DNA of 64,000 nt from Hymenobacter terrenus (lineage in GTDB: Bacteria > Bacteroidota > Bacteroidia > Cytophagales > Hymenobacteraceae), in contig NZ_LATM01000001.1 in assembly GCF_000972495.1 (NCBI RefSeq), positions 951,241 to 1,015,240 of the forward strand, given 5' to 3'. The position numbers and the translations under genes were made by a program. Positions 51,683 through 61,472 of the stretch are shown here, piece by piece. The notes beneath the pieces were generated by a model, which saw only the letters and a list, made by a program, of their open reading frames with translations, was not told the origin of the DNA and did not search any database. Within the stretch, counting starts at the first letter, position 1. The number at the start of each line of letters is the position of its first letter.

Positions 51683-53062
51683 ATGGCAAAATCCCGTTTA
51701 TTCTTAGCTGCTGGCACCTTGCTAGTGGCCGGCCTTATTACCGCGCTGGCGGCCAATCATGTACTCGCATTACCCGCCCCCGTGCCGGTAGCTGCCCGCT
51801 GGGTGGCACTGCTATTCCTGGCCGCTGCCGTCGCACCTCGACGCTCACTCACTCTCTGGATTGTGGTTAGCATGCTGATAGGCATTGAGCTAGGCCACGA
51901 TGCTCCAGCCGTCGCGGTCAGCCTAAAAGTGCTGAGTGACGCATTTTTGCGGTTAGTCAAAACCATTATCGCACCACTGGTTTTTGCGACGCTGGTGGTT
52001 GGCATCGCGGGCCATGCAAATCTTAAGCAAGTGGGCCGCATGGGCCTTAAAGCACTGATCTACTTTGAAATTGTCACCACTTTTGCCCTGTTTATCGGCT
52101 TGGCCGCCATCAATCTCACAAAGGCCGGTGTGGGCATCAGTCAGGCTGGCGTGAAAGAAGAGGCGCTGACTGCCGCGCCACCCCAAACGGCCGCTGACAT
52201 CATTCTGCACATTTTCCCCGAGAACATTGCTAAATCGGTGGCCGAGGGGCAAGTACTACAGGTTGTAATTTTCGCTATACTGTTTGCCATTGGCTTGGCT
52301 CTCACCCCTGAGCGGCCCCGCCGCGTGATGCTGGAATTTTGCGAAAGCTTGTCTGAAGTTATGTTCAAATTCACCAACGTGGTAATGTACTTCGCGCCAC
52401 TGGGTGTGGGTGGAGCCCTAGCCTATACGGTGGGAAAAATGGGCTTCGCTCCACTACTTAATGCTTTTCAACTGCTTCTTACCCTCTACGGCGCCCTTGT
52501 TGCCTTCACGCTGCTCATACTACTGCCGGTGGCACTGCTGGCGCGCATTCCACTGCGCCGCTTTATCGCGGCCGTGGCTGAGCCGGTCAGCATCGCCTTT
52601 GCTACCACCTCTTCCGAAGCGGCTTTACCACGAGCTATGGAGGCAATGGAAAGCATTGGCGTACCGCGCCGCATTGTGGCTTTTGTTATGCCCACTGGTT
52701 ATTCGTTTAATTTGGACGGAACTACGTTATACCTGTCCTTAGCTGCGGTGTTTGTAGCCCAGGCGGCTGGGGTACCTTTTACGTTTGGGCAGCAGCTATT
52801 AATGGTATTTACGCTAATGCTCACCAGCAAAGGGGTAGCCGGGGTGCCGCGGGCCTCGTTGGTTATTTTGCTGGCTACAGTGGCTTCATTCAATCTACCC
52901 GCCTGGCCGGTGTTCATCATCTTAGGCATTGATGCACTAATGGATATGGCCCGTACGGCCGTGAATGTACTTGGCAACTGCCTGGCGTCAGCAGTAGTGG
53001 CGCGGTGGGAAGGCGAGTTTGTAGACGACTACCACGGGCCCGATCCGGCAGCCGTGTTATAG
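51683..53062 (+). CDS. Dicarboxylate/amino acid:cation symporter (GltP/DctA family)
   Basis: A 459-residue membrane carrier. TLVVGIAGHANLKQVGRMGLKAL, the AFATTSSEAALPRAM hairpin (HP1 Ser-rich), GYSFNLDGTTLYLSLAAVF (TM7 and NMDGT-like motif) and SKGVAGVPRASLVIL (HP2) are family signatures. It moves glutamate, aspartate or C4-dicarboxylates with Na+ or H+. ATG 51683 matches the family start better than the TTG at 51662. The N-terminus has two extra hydrophobic segments. Confidence 0.94.
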   Translation: MAKSRLFLAAGTLLVAGLITALAANHVLALPAPVPVAARWVALLFLAAAVAPRRSLTLWIVVSMLIGIELGHDAPAVAVSLKVLSDAFLRLVKTIIAPLVFATLVVGIAGHANLKQVGRMGLKALIYFEIVTTFALFIGLAAINLTKAGVGISQAGVKEEALTAAPPQTAADIILHIFPENIAKSVAEGQVLQVVIFAILFAIGLALTPERPRRVMLEFCESLSEVMFKFTNVVMYFAPLGVGGALAYTVGKMGFAPLLNAFQLLLTLYGALVAFTLLILLPVALLARIPLRRFIAAVAEPVSIAFATTSSEAALPRAMEAMESIGVPRRIVAFVMPTGYSFNLDGTTLYLSLAAVFVAQAAGVPFTFGQQLLMVFTLMLTSKGVAGVPRASLVILLATVASFNLPAWPVFIILGIDALMDMARTAVNVLGNCLASAVVARWEGEFVDDYHGPDPAAVL

Positions 53063-53273
53063 TTTTAACTGGCTATGGAAATTGAACGAAATCTGGCCCG
53101 TTATTTTTATACAGTCGCGGTTGTATTTCCGCCATTCACCGAGAAAAGTTCTTTACGCTAATTGCATCCGCTACTTTAGCTAATGCTTTCTGACTCGTGC
53201 TTCTATCTCACGTATTGAAGATTTTTTTGGCTTTTCTTTTCCTTTCCAAATTATTATTGCTACCTTAATTATT

Positions 53274-53939
53274 ATGAAGATTTCTTTCCCTCGTCCTATA
53301 GCTTTCTTGGCTTTGGTGCCAGCCGTTCTATTAACCCCAGCCTGCGTTTCTGTTAAGTCAGCCATGAAAAGCACGCCGACGGCCGCCATTTCCAATCGCC
53401 TGCCTGCTCTGGAGATTCTGGCCGACCAAGGTCCGCTAGCCATGAACGATGGCGCCCTCCCCGAAGACCCACTCAATTTATTTCAACAAGAGTGCCGCAT
53501 CAACCTGACCGAGGCTACCGATACCGCCACGTATGGCTATGCGAAGCTGGTGGTAAAGAAAGTGCGCACCCTACGTACCGGCCGCGCTATGCAGGGACTG
53601 CAAGTGCTCACGTTTATGATGCCAGCAGTGGTTGGCGTGCCGTTGGAGTGGTACAAAACCACTTTGCAGGCCGAAGTTCAGGTGAGCGATGCTGCTGGTA
53701 ATCTACTCGGCTCCTACTCGGGCACTGGTACTTCTGAGGTGAAAGTGGCCATGTACCATGGCTACTCGCAAACTTCTGCGCCCCGCCTAGCCGATATTAT
53801 TGCTCTGCGCGGCGCCATGGCCCAGATTCGGCCTCAGATTGATACAGCTACGGCTCGTTTGCGCCCACTCTTAATGGCTGGTGGTACTGTCGATAATCCT
53901 ACCCTACCCGCAGAATCGGTCGTAGCGGGCAGCCGATAA
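53274..53939 (+). CDS. Lipoprotein of unknown function
   Basis: A 221-residue protein with a signal peptide and lipobox LTPAC (Cys at about residue 24). No domain recognised. The middle has LVVKKVRTLRTGRAMQGLQV and MMPAVVGVPLEWYKTTLQAEVQV, with a hydrophobic stretch followed by a beta-rich part. Located in a stretch of small exported proteins; single gene followed by a long hairpin. Confidence 0.65.
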   Translation: MKISFPRPIAFLALVPAVLLTPACVSVKSAMKSTPTAAISNRLPALEILADQGPLAMNDGALPEDPLNLFQQECRINLTEATDTATYGYAKLVVKKVRTLRTGRAMQGLQVLTFMMPAVVGVPLEWYKTTLQAEVQVSDAAGNLLGSYSGTGTSEVKVAMYHGYSQTSAPRLADIIALRGAMAQIRPQIDTATARLRPLLMAGGTVDNPTLPAESVVAGSR

Positions 53940-53987
53940 GGAGCCGTCTGGGCCCGGCCTGACTCAACTATCCTGTTCAAAGTAATT

Positions 53988-54039
53988 GGCCCGTAGCAGC
54001 CACCTTGTCCGAAATCCGGTGAGGTGGCTGCTACGGGCC
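53988..54039. terminator. 17-bp perfect hairpin between lipoprotein genes
   Basis: GGCCCGTAGCAGCCACC (53988-54004) and GGTGGCTGCTACGGGCC (54023-54039) are perfectly complementary with an 18-nt loop, between two plus-strand genes. It has no strong T-run (TTATCTTT follows), so it may be a terminator or a repeat. Confidence 0.55.
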
Positions 54040-54055
54040 TTATCTTTGATCTGCT

Positions 54056-54598
54056 ATGATTCACTTCCCGCCTTTTCGGTTTTCTGCGTTTCTTTTAGTC
54101 AGTGCCGCGCTGCTGAACGGTTGTTGTGCTAACAACGTCTGCGACTGCAATGATGCCGAAGCAGATGCCATCACGCTACGCTTTTCGACTGATGTGGCGG
54201 TCGGCGGCGTTTTTGCTATTACCGACTTGGATACCATTATCATTCAGCGCTACCCTAAAAATTTCACGCTCTCTACCAAACCGGAAACCGTCACCCTGCT
54301 GCGCACGGCGGCTCAAGTGCGCGATAGCATCCTGCTGAATAACAACGCGCCTTTCACCCAAACCGGCGGCAGCAAGCTCAATCGATATCGGTACGTGGTG
54401 CAGTACCTCAAGCAAATGCCAGGTAGCAAGCCGGTAGCTACTACTGCACTGGTTATCGACAGCGTACGCCTACGAGGCAACTTGGATGGCTCAGGCTGCT
54501 GCACATGTTATACCAACACTGAGAAAACGGTTTTTCTGAACGGCGACCCGATTGGGAAAGACGTGAAGGCGAACTCCATCATCACTATTAACAAATAA
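54056..54598 (+). CDS. Lipoprotein of unknown function
   Basis: A 180-residue protein with a signal peptide and lipobox LLNGC (Cys22, then a Cys-rich start CCANNVCDC). No family recognised. The C-terminal GSGCCTCYTN cluster adds more Cys residues, so disulfides or metal binding are possible. The start of the next gene is 75 nt downstream. Confidence 0.65.
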   Translation: MIHFPPFRFSAFLLVSAALLNGCCANNVCDCNDAEADAITLRFSTDVAVGGVFAITDLDTIIIQRYPKNFTLSTKPETVTLLRTAAQVRDSILLNNNAPFTQTGGSKLNRYRYVVQYLKQMPGSKPVATTALVIDSVRLRGNLDGSGCCTCYTNTEKTVFLNGDPIGKDVKANSIITINK

Positions 54599-54673
54599 GC
54601 GGGCCGGTCACAACTCGCGTATAGTTCTCGCCGCGCTGCAACGATTGGCCGGAAATTCGTGTTTTTCGTTCCT

Positions 54674-57037
54674 ATGCCTGCTGAATCTCTCCTCCCGGTA
54701 GCCGCTCCTCCGATAGTGCCCGCGTCGCGCCCAGCTTCTCTCACGGCATTCCCTTTCCGCTCTACGCTTAGCCTGGAGCCCCTAATTGCTTACTGGCAGA
54801 AGCGCGAGAGTGACAGTAATACCGGCTTGGCGATGCTGGCCCGCACCATTGGTGAGCAAGTAGCGCAGGCCCCCTGGTGCCGCGGGCCGCTCACCGACCA
54901 TAGTGTGTTGGAGTGCAATTGCGACTTGATTGAAACTCTGATGATGGCCGTGTTTCCGCCAGCATCCTTTGCCAACCACATCAGCGGGATAGTGGGGCCT
55001 TTTCAGCGGTACAGCTTTTATGCGACGCGCCACTTTGAGGAGGTCATGCTCAACAAGGACCGCACCGTGAAGCAGCCGCTGAATGTGGACTTGGCAACTA
55101 TGGAACGGCAAATGGGTCTCATGGCCTACCATTTGGTGCTGAACCGCCTGTACGGGGCCGAGTTACCGCCGCTGGGAACCATCGTTTTTACCGTACCAGA
55201 CTACCAGATTGGGCTGTATCGGCACTACGGAGTTGATTTTAATTCTGATTTTGTGACGGTAAAAGTAGTGGGCGAGTTACCAGTACTCACTCAGGATCAG
55301 ATGGACTTGCTGATTCACAACCGCCACCGCATTGAGTACTGGCGGGAGTTGCTGCCGCCAGAGCGTTTTGAACTAGAAGGTTTCAACGTACTGCACTTGG
55401 TTGACGTGACCGACCAAGAGATTCTTTCGGAGCTAAAATACGATTTGCTGGAGCGCGACGTGCTGCAAACACCTGCCCGCTTTGAGCAGATTCAGGAGAA
55501 ACTGCGGGTGCTGTTTGCCCAGCCAGCCCTGCAACTCGGCATCGCGGCCTATGATGAGAAGAAACGCGCCTTCGTGGATTTTGGGCGTAAAATCAACCAC
55601 AGCTTCCTCACCAAGCAGGTGCAACATCAGGCGGCCGACAGCAGCTTCCGGCAGATTTACGACCGCCTGCTGCGCGAACGGGAACCCTTGGTGCTGAAAG
55701 ACGTGGCCACGGCCGATATTCCCGAGGACCTGCGCGAACAGATTCTGGGATTGGGCATTCACTCCGCTATCCTAGCTCTGCTGCCGTATGGCAATGATAC
55801 CGTGGGCCTACTGGAATTGGGCACGCCCGCCGTGGATGGCCTCGATGAGTTCGACATGGATAAAGTGTCGCAGTTCGTGCCATTGTTCGCGGTAGCGGTG
55901 AAACGCAACGCCGAAGACCTGCAGGCACGCGTACAATCCATTATTCGGGAAAAATTCACCGCCATTCACCCTACCATGGAATGGCGGTTCATGGATGCCG
56001 CCCGCAACCTGCTCACCAAGCTCGACGCTGGCAATCGCACAGCCGAAATGGAGCCCATCGTGTTCGAGGACGTGTACCCGCTACACGGCTCCTGCGACAT
56101 TCGAGGCAGCAGCACGGCGCGCAACGAGGCCATTCAGGGCGACCTTATCGAGCACCTGACGTTGGCTAATAAAGTCCTGAAAAAAGCGTCAGAATATCAG
56201 CAGCTGCCCATTCTGGATGAACTGAAGTTCTACGTTAACAAGCACTTGAAGCGCTTACACGAGGGTATTCTTTCCGGCGACGAGGCCAATATCTACGACT
56301 CGCTGAAGCGCGAAGTGGAACCGTTGTTTGAGTACCTGGCGACGCACACACCCGAACTGCGCCCCATTATTACCAAATACTGGAGCAACATCGATGCTAA
56401 GTTGGGCATCCTCTACAAACGCCGCCAAGAGTTTGAGCAGAGCGTGACGACGCTTAATGACGCAGTGAGCGACTACCTCGACGAAGAGGAAGAAAAGGCC
56501 CAGCAGATGTTTCCGCACTATTTCCAGCGCTACAAGACCGATGGCGTCGAGTTTAATATCTACGTAGGCGGCACGCTGGTGGAAAACAAGCCATTCGACC
56601 TGGTTTTCCTGAAAAACCTGCGTCTGTGGCAGTTGTTGGTGATGGTGGAAATTACCCGCCGCACCGCTGCGCTTAAGGCTACGCTGCCGGTACCGCTCGA
56701 CACCACACAGCTCATTCTTATTCACGGACAACCGCTTAGCATCCGGTTTCGGCAAGATGAACGGCAGTTTGATGTGGACGGCGCCTATAACATTCGCTAC
56801 GAAATCATTAAGAAGCGGATTGACAAAGCCACCGTACAGGGCACCGGCGAGCGCCTGACGCAGCCGGGCACCATTGCGCTGGTCTACACGCAGAGTCGCG
56901 AGGCCGTGGAATACTACGAATACATCGACTACCTTCAGGACAGGGGCCTGCTGGAACAAGGTGTGGAAGAACTAGACCTCGAAGAGCTTCAGGGGGTGAA
57001 AGGCCTGCTGGCACTACGGGTGCGGGTAGTGCTCTGA
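54674..57037 (+). CDS. Large GAF-domain-like soluble protein, unknown function
   Basis: A 787-residue soluble protein conserved in Cytophagales-type genomes to my recollection, without signal peptide. Residues about 280-430 fit a GAF-like fold (FVDFGRKINHSFLT, LREREPLVLKDV, ILALLPYGNDTVGLLELG). Flanking regions are helical, with a charged segment (SDYLDEEEEKAQQMF) and an end rich in Leu/Glu. No catalytic domain (kinase, cyclase) is present. ATG 54674 was preferred to GTG 54659. Function unknown; possibly a signalling adaptor. Confidence 0.6.
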   Translation: MPAESLLPVAAPPIVPASRPASLTAFPFRSTLSLEPLIAYWQKRESDSNTGLAMLARTIGEQVAQAPWCRGPLTDHSVLECNCDLIETLMMAVFPPASFANHISGIVGPFQRYSFYATRHFEEVMLNKDRTVKQPLNVDLATMERQMGLMAYHLVLNRLYGAELPPLGTIVFTVPDYQIGLYRHYGVDFNSDFVTVKVVGELPVLTQDQMDLLIHNRHRIEYWRELLPPERFELEGFNVLHLVDVTDQEILSELKYDLLERDVLQTPARFEQIQEKLRVLFAQPALQLGIAAYDEKKRAFVDFGRKINHSFLTKQVQHQAADSSFRQIYDRLLREREPLVLKDVATADIPEDLREQILGLGIHSAILALLPYGNDTVGLLELGTPAVDGLDEFDMDKVSQFVPLFAVAVKRNAEDLQARVQSIIREKFTAIHPTMEWRFMDAARNLLTKLDAGNRTAEMEPIVFEDVYPLHGSCDIRGSSTARNEAIQGDLIEHLTLANKVLKKASEYQQLPILDELKFYVNKHLKRLHEGILSGDEANIYDSLKREVEPLFEYLATHTPELRPIITKYWSNIDAKLGILYKRRQEFEQSVTTLNDAVSDYLDEEEEKAQQMFPHYFQRYKTDGVEFNIYVGGTLVENKPFDLVFLKNLRLWQLLVMVEITRRTAALKATLPVPLDTTQLILIHGQPLSIRFRQDERQFDVDGAYNIRYEIIKKRIDKATVQGTGERLTQPGTIALVYTQSREAVEYYEYIDYLQDRGLLEQGVEELDLEELQGVKGLLALRVRVVL

Positions 57038-57106
57038 GTTGACGTGTTGATTAGGCTATGTCAAACGTTACAAGACGGAGCTTTTCCTGAGTGCCTCGGC
57101 AGCATA

Positions 57107-57775
57107 TCAAATACTCCTTTTTTTCTTCCTGAACAGTTTCAGTGCGGCCTGGAACAACAATAACCAAGCTGCACCTCCGGCAAAGCCCGCGAGCACGTCG
57201 GTGGCATAATGTGCGTGCAGATATACCCGTGTGAGGCCGATTAAGACCGCCCATAGTAATAGTGGCACGGCCCAGCCGGGTTGTCCGAAATGCTGCGCCA
57301 GCAGCCATGCCAGGCAACCGTAGAACGTGACGCCCAGCATGGCGTGCCCGCTGGGAAAGCTCAGCCCCCAGGTATTGAGTAGCGCATCGGTGGGCCGAGG
57401 ACGGTGAAAGTAGGTTTTTAGCAGTTGGTTGAGCAGCACCCCACCGAGCATGGCTAGCACCAGTTCCCAGGCTTCACGCGGGTGCCCAGCCCGACGTAGC
57501 AGCAATGGTCCGATGATGCCGGCGGGCAGCAGAAACGGCAATGAAGCAAAGAAGGTGATAAATCGCACCGGCCCGGTAAGGCGCGGCTCCGCCAGCCGCC
57601 AGCCATCAACAATGCCCGATGCCCAATTATCGAGTGCCACCGAATGCTGCACAAACACTACCCGGGCTAAGTAAAAAAATAGCGCAAATGTCGCCACAAA
57701 TAGCACCACCCCCATTACGATTTCGGCCGTAAGAAGGCCCACCAATGCCAACAAACGAGAGGTAATGCGATTCAT
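57107..57775 (-). CDS. PAP2 family phosphatase
   Basis: A 222-residue membrane phosphatase with six hydrophobic segments. The three active-site motifs are KTYFHRPRP (motif 1), FPSGHAM (motif 2) and TRVYLHAHYATDVLAG (motif 3, Thr replacing the usual Ser). It could dephosphorylate phosphatidate or undecaprenyl pyrophosphate; which cannot be told. Minus strand, immediately downstream of the tRNA-Leu terminator region. Confidence 0.92.
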   Translation of the reverse strand: MNRITSRLLALVGLLTAEIVMGVVLFVATFALFFYLARVVFVQHSVALDNWASGIVDGWRLAEPRLTGPVRFITFFASLPFLLPAGIIGPLLLRRAGHPREAWELVLAMLGGVLLNQLLKTYFHRPRPTDALLNTWGLSFPSGHAMLGVTFYGCLAWLLAQHFGQPGWAVPLLLWAVLIGLTRVYLHAHYATDVLAGFAGGAAWLLLFQAALKLFRKKKRSI

Positions 57776-57842
57776 GAATGCCTGTGCGCGTGAATGAGGG
57801 GAGAAAACAAGCTTAACCCTAACCGCCGAATACTACGCAAAA

Positions 57843-57873
57843 CAAAAAAAGCCAGCCCGGTGGGGCTGGCTTT
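57843..57873 (-). terminator. Terminator of tRNA-Leu
   Basis: GCCAGCCC and GGGCTGGC pair around GGTG; on the minus strand this hairpin ends in a T-run. It is just downstream of the tRNA-Leu (transcribed on the minus strand). Confidence 0.8.
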
Positions 57874-57879
57874 AAAACG

Positions 57880-57961
57880 TGCGCTCGGGGAGACTCGAAC
57901 TCCCACACCTTGCGGAACTGCCGCCTGAAGACAGCGCGTCTACCAATTTCGCCACAAGCGC
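57880..57961 (-). tRNA. tRNA-Leu (anticodon CAG)
   Basis: Minus-strand cloverleaf. Acceptor arms GCGCTTG and CGAGCGC pair (one G-T), the D-arm holds ATTGGTAGACGC, the anticodon arm CTGTC-TTCAGGC-GGCAG gives anticodon CAG, a long class II variable arm follows and the T-arm is GGGAGTTCGAGTCTCCC. The discriminator is A and CCA is not encoded. Reads CUG, a frequent Leu codon in this GC-rich genome. Confidence 0.93.
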
Positions 57962-58153
57962 ATGCTGGGCTAAAAAGCCGCTCTCCCTGGTTAGGAAGTG
58001 CGGCCTTTTGATGGTGCAAAGATATAGCTTCAAATTGCACCAACGCAATACCAGAGCCTATTTTTTCGCGTTTAATCGGTGTCACGTGGCGCCGGCAATT
58101 GTTTTTCAGTTACTTGCCAGCCCATTTTTTTTATAGCTACAGCTACACACCTC

Positions 58154-58854
58154 ATGCCTGACCTGCCCACTGATGCCTTTGGCTCTTCAGTGAATATTGA
58201 GCAACCCTACGGCTTCGACCGAGTGGCGTGGGTTTATGATGCTTTGGCTGGCTTAGTGTTTGGGTCAGCACTCAAAGAGGCCCAACGGGCGGCGCTAGCT
58301 GGGTTACCTGGTAGGAGCCCGCATGTGCTTATTCTGGGTGGTGGCACAGGCTGGGTGCTGACGGAAGTGCTCCGCCGTTGTCCCGAGGCAACTATTTTGT
58401 ATCTGGAGGCCTCGCCGAAGATGCTGGCTTACGCTGAAAGCCGCTTACTTCATGAATGCTCACAGGCAATGGGGCAGGTTGCGTTTCGGCATGGCACTCA
58501 GGCCGCACTTTGCCCAACCGAGCGCTTCGATGCAATTATCACTTTTTTTGTACTCGACTGTATTGCGCGGGCTGATATTGATGCGGCTTTGGCACAGTTG
58601 CGGGCAGCCCAGCGGCCCGGCGCTCCGTGGCTACTGGCTGATTTTAGGCCGGCCCGGCGTGGTTGGCACCGGGTTCTACTCGCCTCTATGTACGCTTTTT
58701 TCGATTTACAACTGGGTTACGGGCACGGGAGCTGACAGACTTTTCCTTGGCCTTGGGCCGCTTGGGATTGGTGCCTACCAGCCGTAAAACTTTTTTTGCC
58801 GAAGCCATAGAAGCTGTGATTTTCGCTGAAAAGCCGATTCTGCTTCAACCCTAG
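58154..58854 (+). pseudogene. Class I SAM-dependent methyltransferase with C-terminal frameshift
   Basis: The frame starting at ATG 58154 carries SAM motif I (VLILGGGTGW, about residues 58-67) and continues through IITFFVLDCIA and LADFRPARRGWHRV to MYAFF, then reads DLQLGYGHGS and stops at 58735. The natural continuation is in the +1 frame: RFTTGLRARELTDFSLALG through AVIFAEKPILLQP, ending at 58854. The break lies at a run of six T (58696-58701); a seventh T restores a 233-residue protein. So it is either a real frameshift, a sequencing error or a slippery site. Without repair the last 40 residues are lost. Confidence 0.75.
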
Positions 58855-59016
58855 TATCTAGCAATACTATTTCTATGAGCAAAAACATGATTTTATCATT
58901 ACTAAACCGCATATACTAAGCGAGTCCAAAGCTCTTATTGTAAATTTCCCGCAACTTTGCAGCTTACCCTGACTCAATGTTACTGCTTCAGTCCTTGATT
59001 ACATATTATTTTGCCC

Positions 59017-61206
59017 ATGAAACACACTAGTACTATCCTATTAGCCTTGACTTTAGGGGCCTCCGGGGCTCACGCTCAAACTAAACCCACTCCCCCGGCT
59101 AAAGCCCAGGCACCTATTACAGCAAAGCCCTTGGTGAAGGCCCCAGCACCAATTAAAGCGGCACCAGCTAAGCCGTTAGCGCCGACGAAAGCTGCGCCAG
59201 TAGGCAAGGCTCCGGCACCAGCAGCCAAGGCTCCTCTACCGGCGGCCAAGACACCATTGCCGACGGCTAAAATACCAGTGTCGGCGGATAAAACCCCGGT
59301 CCCAGCTAAAGCTCCCGCCCCAGTGAAGGCTACCGAACCCGTGACTACGCAAGACCAGGAGCCAGTAGCCGCTCCTGCGCCGGTTAAAGCGTCGGCGCCG
59401 GCTGCGCCGAAGGCCGATACAGGGCCGGCAGTGCGCTATACCATGGCGTTTGCCAATGCAGTACACCACGAGGCCAAGGTAACGGCCACATTTACCGGGC
59501 TGCCCGCCGGGCCGCTGCACGTACGCATGGCCCGTAGCTCGCCAGGACGCTATTCTCTGCACGATTTCTCGAAGAATGTGTACTACGTGGTTGCAACTGA
59601 TGGTGCTAACCACCCTTTACCCCTCGACCGGCCTGACCCTTACGGCTGGGACGTAACGCCATCGAGCGACGGCACGGTGATATTTAGCTACACCCTTTAC
59701 GGCGACCGCACCGACGGCACCTACGTGGGCATCGACCAGCAGCACGCTCACCTCAACATGCCGGCTGCGCTGTGCTACGCCCTGGGGTTGGAGGGCCGCC
59801 AGACAGAGCTAAAATTTGAACTGCCAGCCGGTTGGAAAGTAGCCACCCAGCTTCGGCAAGGCAGTGACAAAACGGTGTTTACGGCCCCCAACATGCAGTA
59901 CCTCATGGACAGCCCGGTCTCGCTGGGCGTACAGCAGGTCCGTAGCTGGCAGGAGGGCGACCAGACTATTGAGATGGCGACCTTATACCAGGGGCCAGCA
60001 GCAGAAGTGGATGCTTTCGCCAAGAAAGTACAGAAAGTGGTGAAGGAGGAAAAGGCCGTTTTTGGCGAGTTGCCTACTTTTGACTTTGCACGGTATACCT
60101 TCATTGCCAACTATCTGAGCCAGGCCACAACCGACGGCATGGAACACCGCAACTCGACTTCGCTGACCAGCTCGCGCCCCTTGCGCGATGAGGACGCGAC
60201 TAAAAATCTGGGCACAGTGGCTCACGAGTTCTTTCACTCCTGGAACGTGGAGCGGCTGCGCCCGCGCGACCTGGAGCCGTTTGATTTCCAGCGAGCAAAT
60301 ATGAGCGACGCCTTGTGGTTTGCTGAGGGATTCACCCAGTATTACGGCCGACTGTCGCTGCGCCGGGCGAAGCTGATTGAAGATGAAGAGTTTTTTGACG
60401 ACATCAGCCGGTGGGTGAACTTGCGCCAGAACAGCCCCGGGGCCCGCTATGCATCAGCCATCGACATGAGCCGCCAAGCCACGTTCAATGATGGAGCGGC
60501 CAGCATTGACCCAACCAACAAGGTAAACACCTACTTGTCGTACTACGACCAAGGGGCAGGCCTGGCACTGATACTCGATTTGCAACTGCGCCAGTCTCAT
60601 CGCTCCTCGCTCGACAAATTTATGCAGGCCGTGTGGCAGCAGTATGGCAAGAAACAGGAAAACTATGCCCCAGTTACCCCTTACACGGTCAAGGACTTGC
60701 AGCGGGTGCTAGGCGAAGTAAGCAGAGACACGGTGTTTGCCAGCCGCTTTTTCCGGATCTACGTGTACGGTCGCGAGCAACCCCGCTTCAGCGAGAATCT
60801 GCTGGTGGCGGGCCTGGCCGTGATTCCGACCCGCGTGCTGGGCGCGGCCCTGCCCCGGCAGGTTGAGTTTGACGACGAAGGCCGCTGTATCGTGGCTTAT
60901 AATGCGCAAATCGGTTCGGGCCTGTACAAAGCGGGCATCGACCGTGGCGACCAGATTGTGGTGCTCGATGGCAAGGAAATTAAAAGTGCCGGCGACCTCG
61001 ACGCCGTGTTGCACACCCACTCGCCCAGCGACGTGGTGTTTGTGAAAGTAAAAACCCGGGGCGGAGTAGAAAGAACCACTCAGCTCATCCTCGCCGAAGA
61101 CCCTAACGTGCAGGTAAAGCCCGTAGAATCGGTGGAGAAGATGGTGTACTCAACCAACCAAAAAGCATTGCGCGAGGCATGGCTAGCGAGCCAGGCTTCT
61201 AACTAA
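59017..61206 (+). CDS. M61 family metallopeptidase with Pro/Ala/Lys-rich linker
   Basis: A 729-residue exported peptidase: signal peptide (cleaved after GAHAQ), a Pro/Ala/Lys-rich low-complexity segment (about 25-130), an N-terminal domain typical of M61 (SSPGRYSLHDFSKNVY), the zinc motif HEFFH at 403-407 with WNVERLRPRDLEPFDF downstream and the Glu ligand in WFAEGFTQYYG, and a C-terminal PDZ domain (near 625-710). M61 enzymes are glycyl or general aminopeptidases. The long linker is not usual for the family and may span the periplasm. Terminator follows. Confidence 0.9.
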   Translation: MKHTSTILLALTLGASGAHAQTKPTPPAKAQAPITAKPLVKAPAPIKAAPAKPLAPTKAAPVGKAPAPAAKAPLPAAKTPLPTAKIPVSADKTPVPAKAPAPVKATEPVTTQDQEPVAAPAPVKASAPAAPKADTGPAVRYTMAFANAVHHEAKVTATFTGLPAGPLHVRMARSSPGRYSLHDFSKNVYYVVATDGANHPLPLDRPDPYGWDVTPSSDGTVIFSYTLYGDRTDGTYVGIDQQHAHLNMPAALCYALGLEGRQTELKFELPAGWKVATQLRQGSDKTVFTAPNMQYLMDSPVSLGVQQVRSWQEGDQTIEMATLYQGPAAEVDAFAKKVQKVVKEEKAVFGELPTFDFARYTFIANYLSQATTDGMEHRNSTSLTSSRPLRDEDATKNLGTVAHEFFHSWNVERLRPRDLEPFDFQRANMSDALWFAEGFTQYYGRLSLRRAKLIEDEEFFDDISRWVNLRQNSPGARYASAIDMSRQATFNDGAASIDPTNKVNTYLSYYDQGAGLALILDLQLRQSHRSSLDKFMQAVWQQYGKKQENYAPVTPYTVKDLQRVLGEVSRDTVFASRFFRIYVYGREQPRFSENLLVAGLAVIPTRVLGAALPRQVEFDDEGRCIVAYNAQIGSGLYKAGIDRGDQIVVLDGKEIKSAGDLDAVLHTHSPSDVVFVKVKTRGGVERTTQLILAEDPNVQVKPVESVEKMVYSTNQKALREAWLASQASN

Positions 61207-61266
61207 TTCGGAATCGGTATTCATGGTGTGGGAACCCCACTCCCGCCATGAATAACAACTCTGACA

Positions 61267-61319
61267 AGGCCCCACTGGGCCGGCGCTGCATGTTGCAGCC
61301 CGGTTTAGTGGGGCTTTTT
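61267..61319 (+). terminator. Terminator of the M61 peptidase gene
   Basis: GGCCCCACT and AGTGGGGCTTTTT form the outer stem of a branched hairpin with an inner GGGC/GCCC arm, 61 nt after the M61 stop. The T-run marks termination. It lies inside the upstream in-frame extension of the next ORF, so that ORF should start later. Confidence 0.7.
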
Positions 61320-61472
61320 GTCGCGCTTGCTTCCCCAGCAGCCGGATTACCATATATCTTTACCGTTGAACTCCTGAAGGCACTTTTTAGCCAGTCTCTT
61401 ACTGACATTATTCTTGTTGCATTTCGACGACTTCATTCACCATTCACCTTATCTCCTATTCCCTTACTTTCC

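Noticed and set aside
61248..61472. Upstream extension of the coiled-coil gene
   Set aside because: It runs through the terminator of the M61 gene and encodes a non-conserved stretch; ATG 61473 is preferred.
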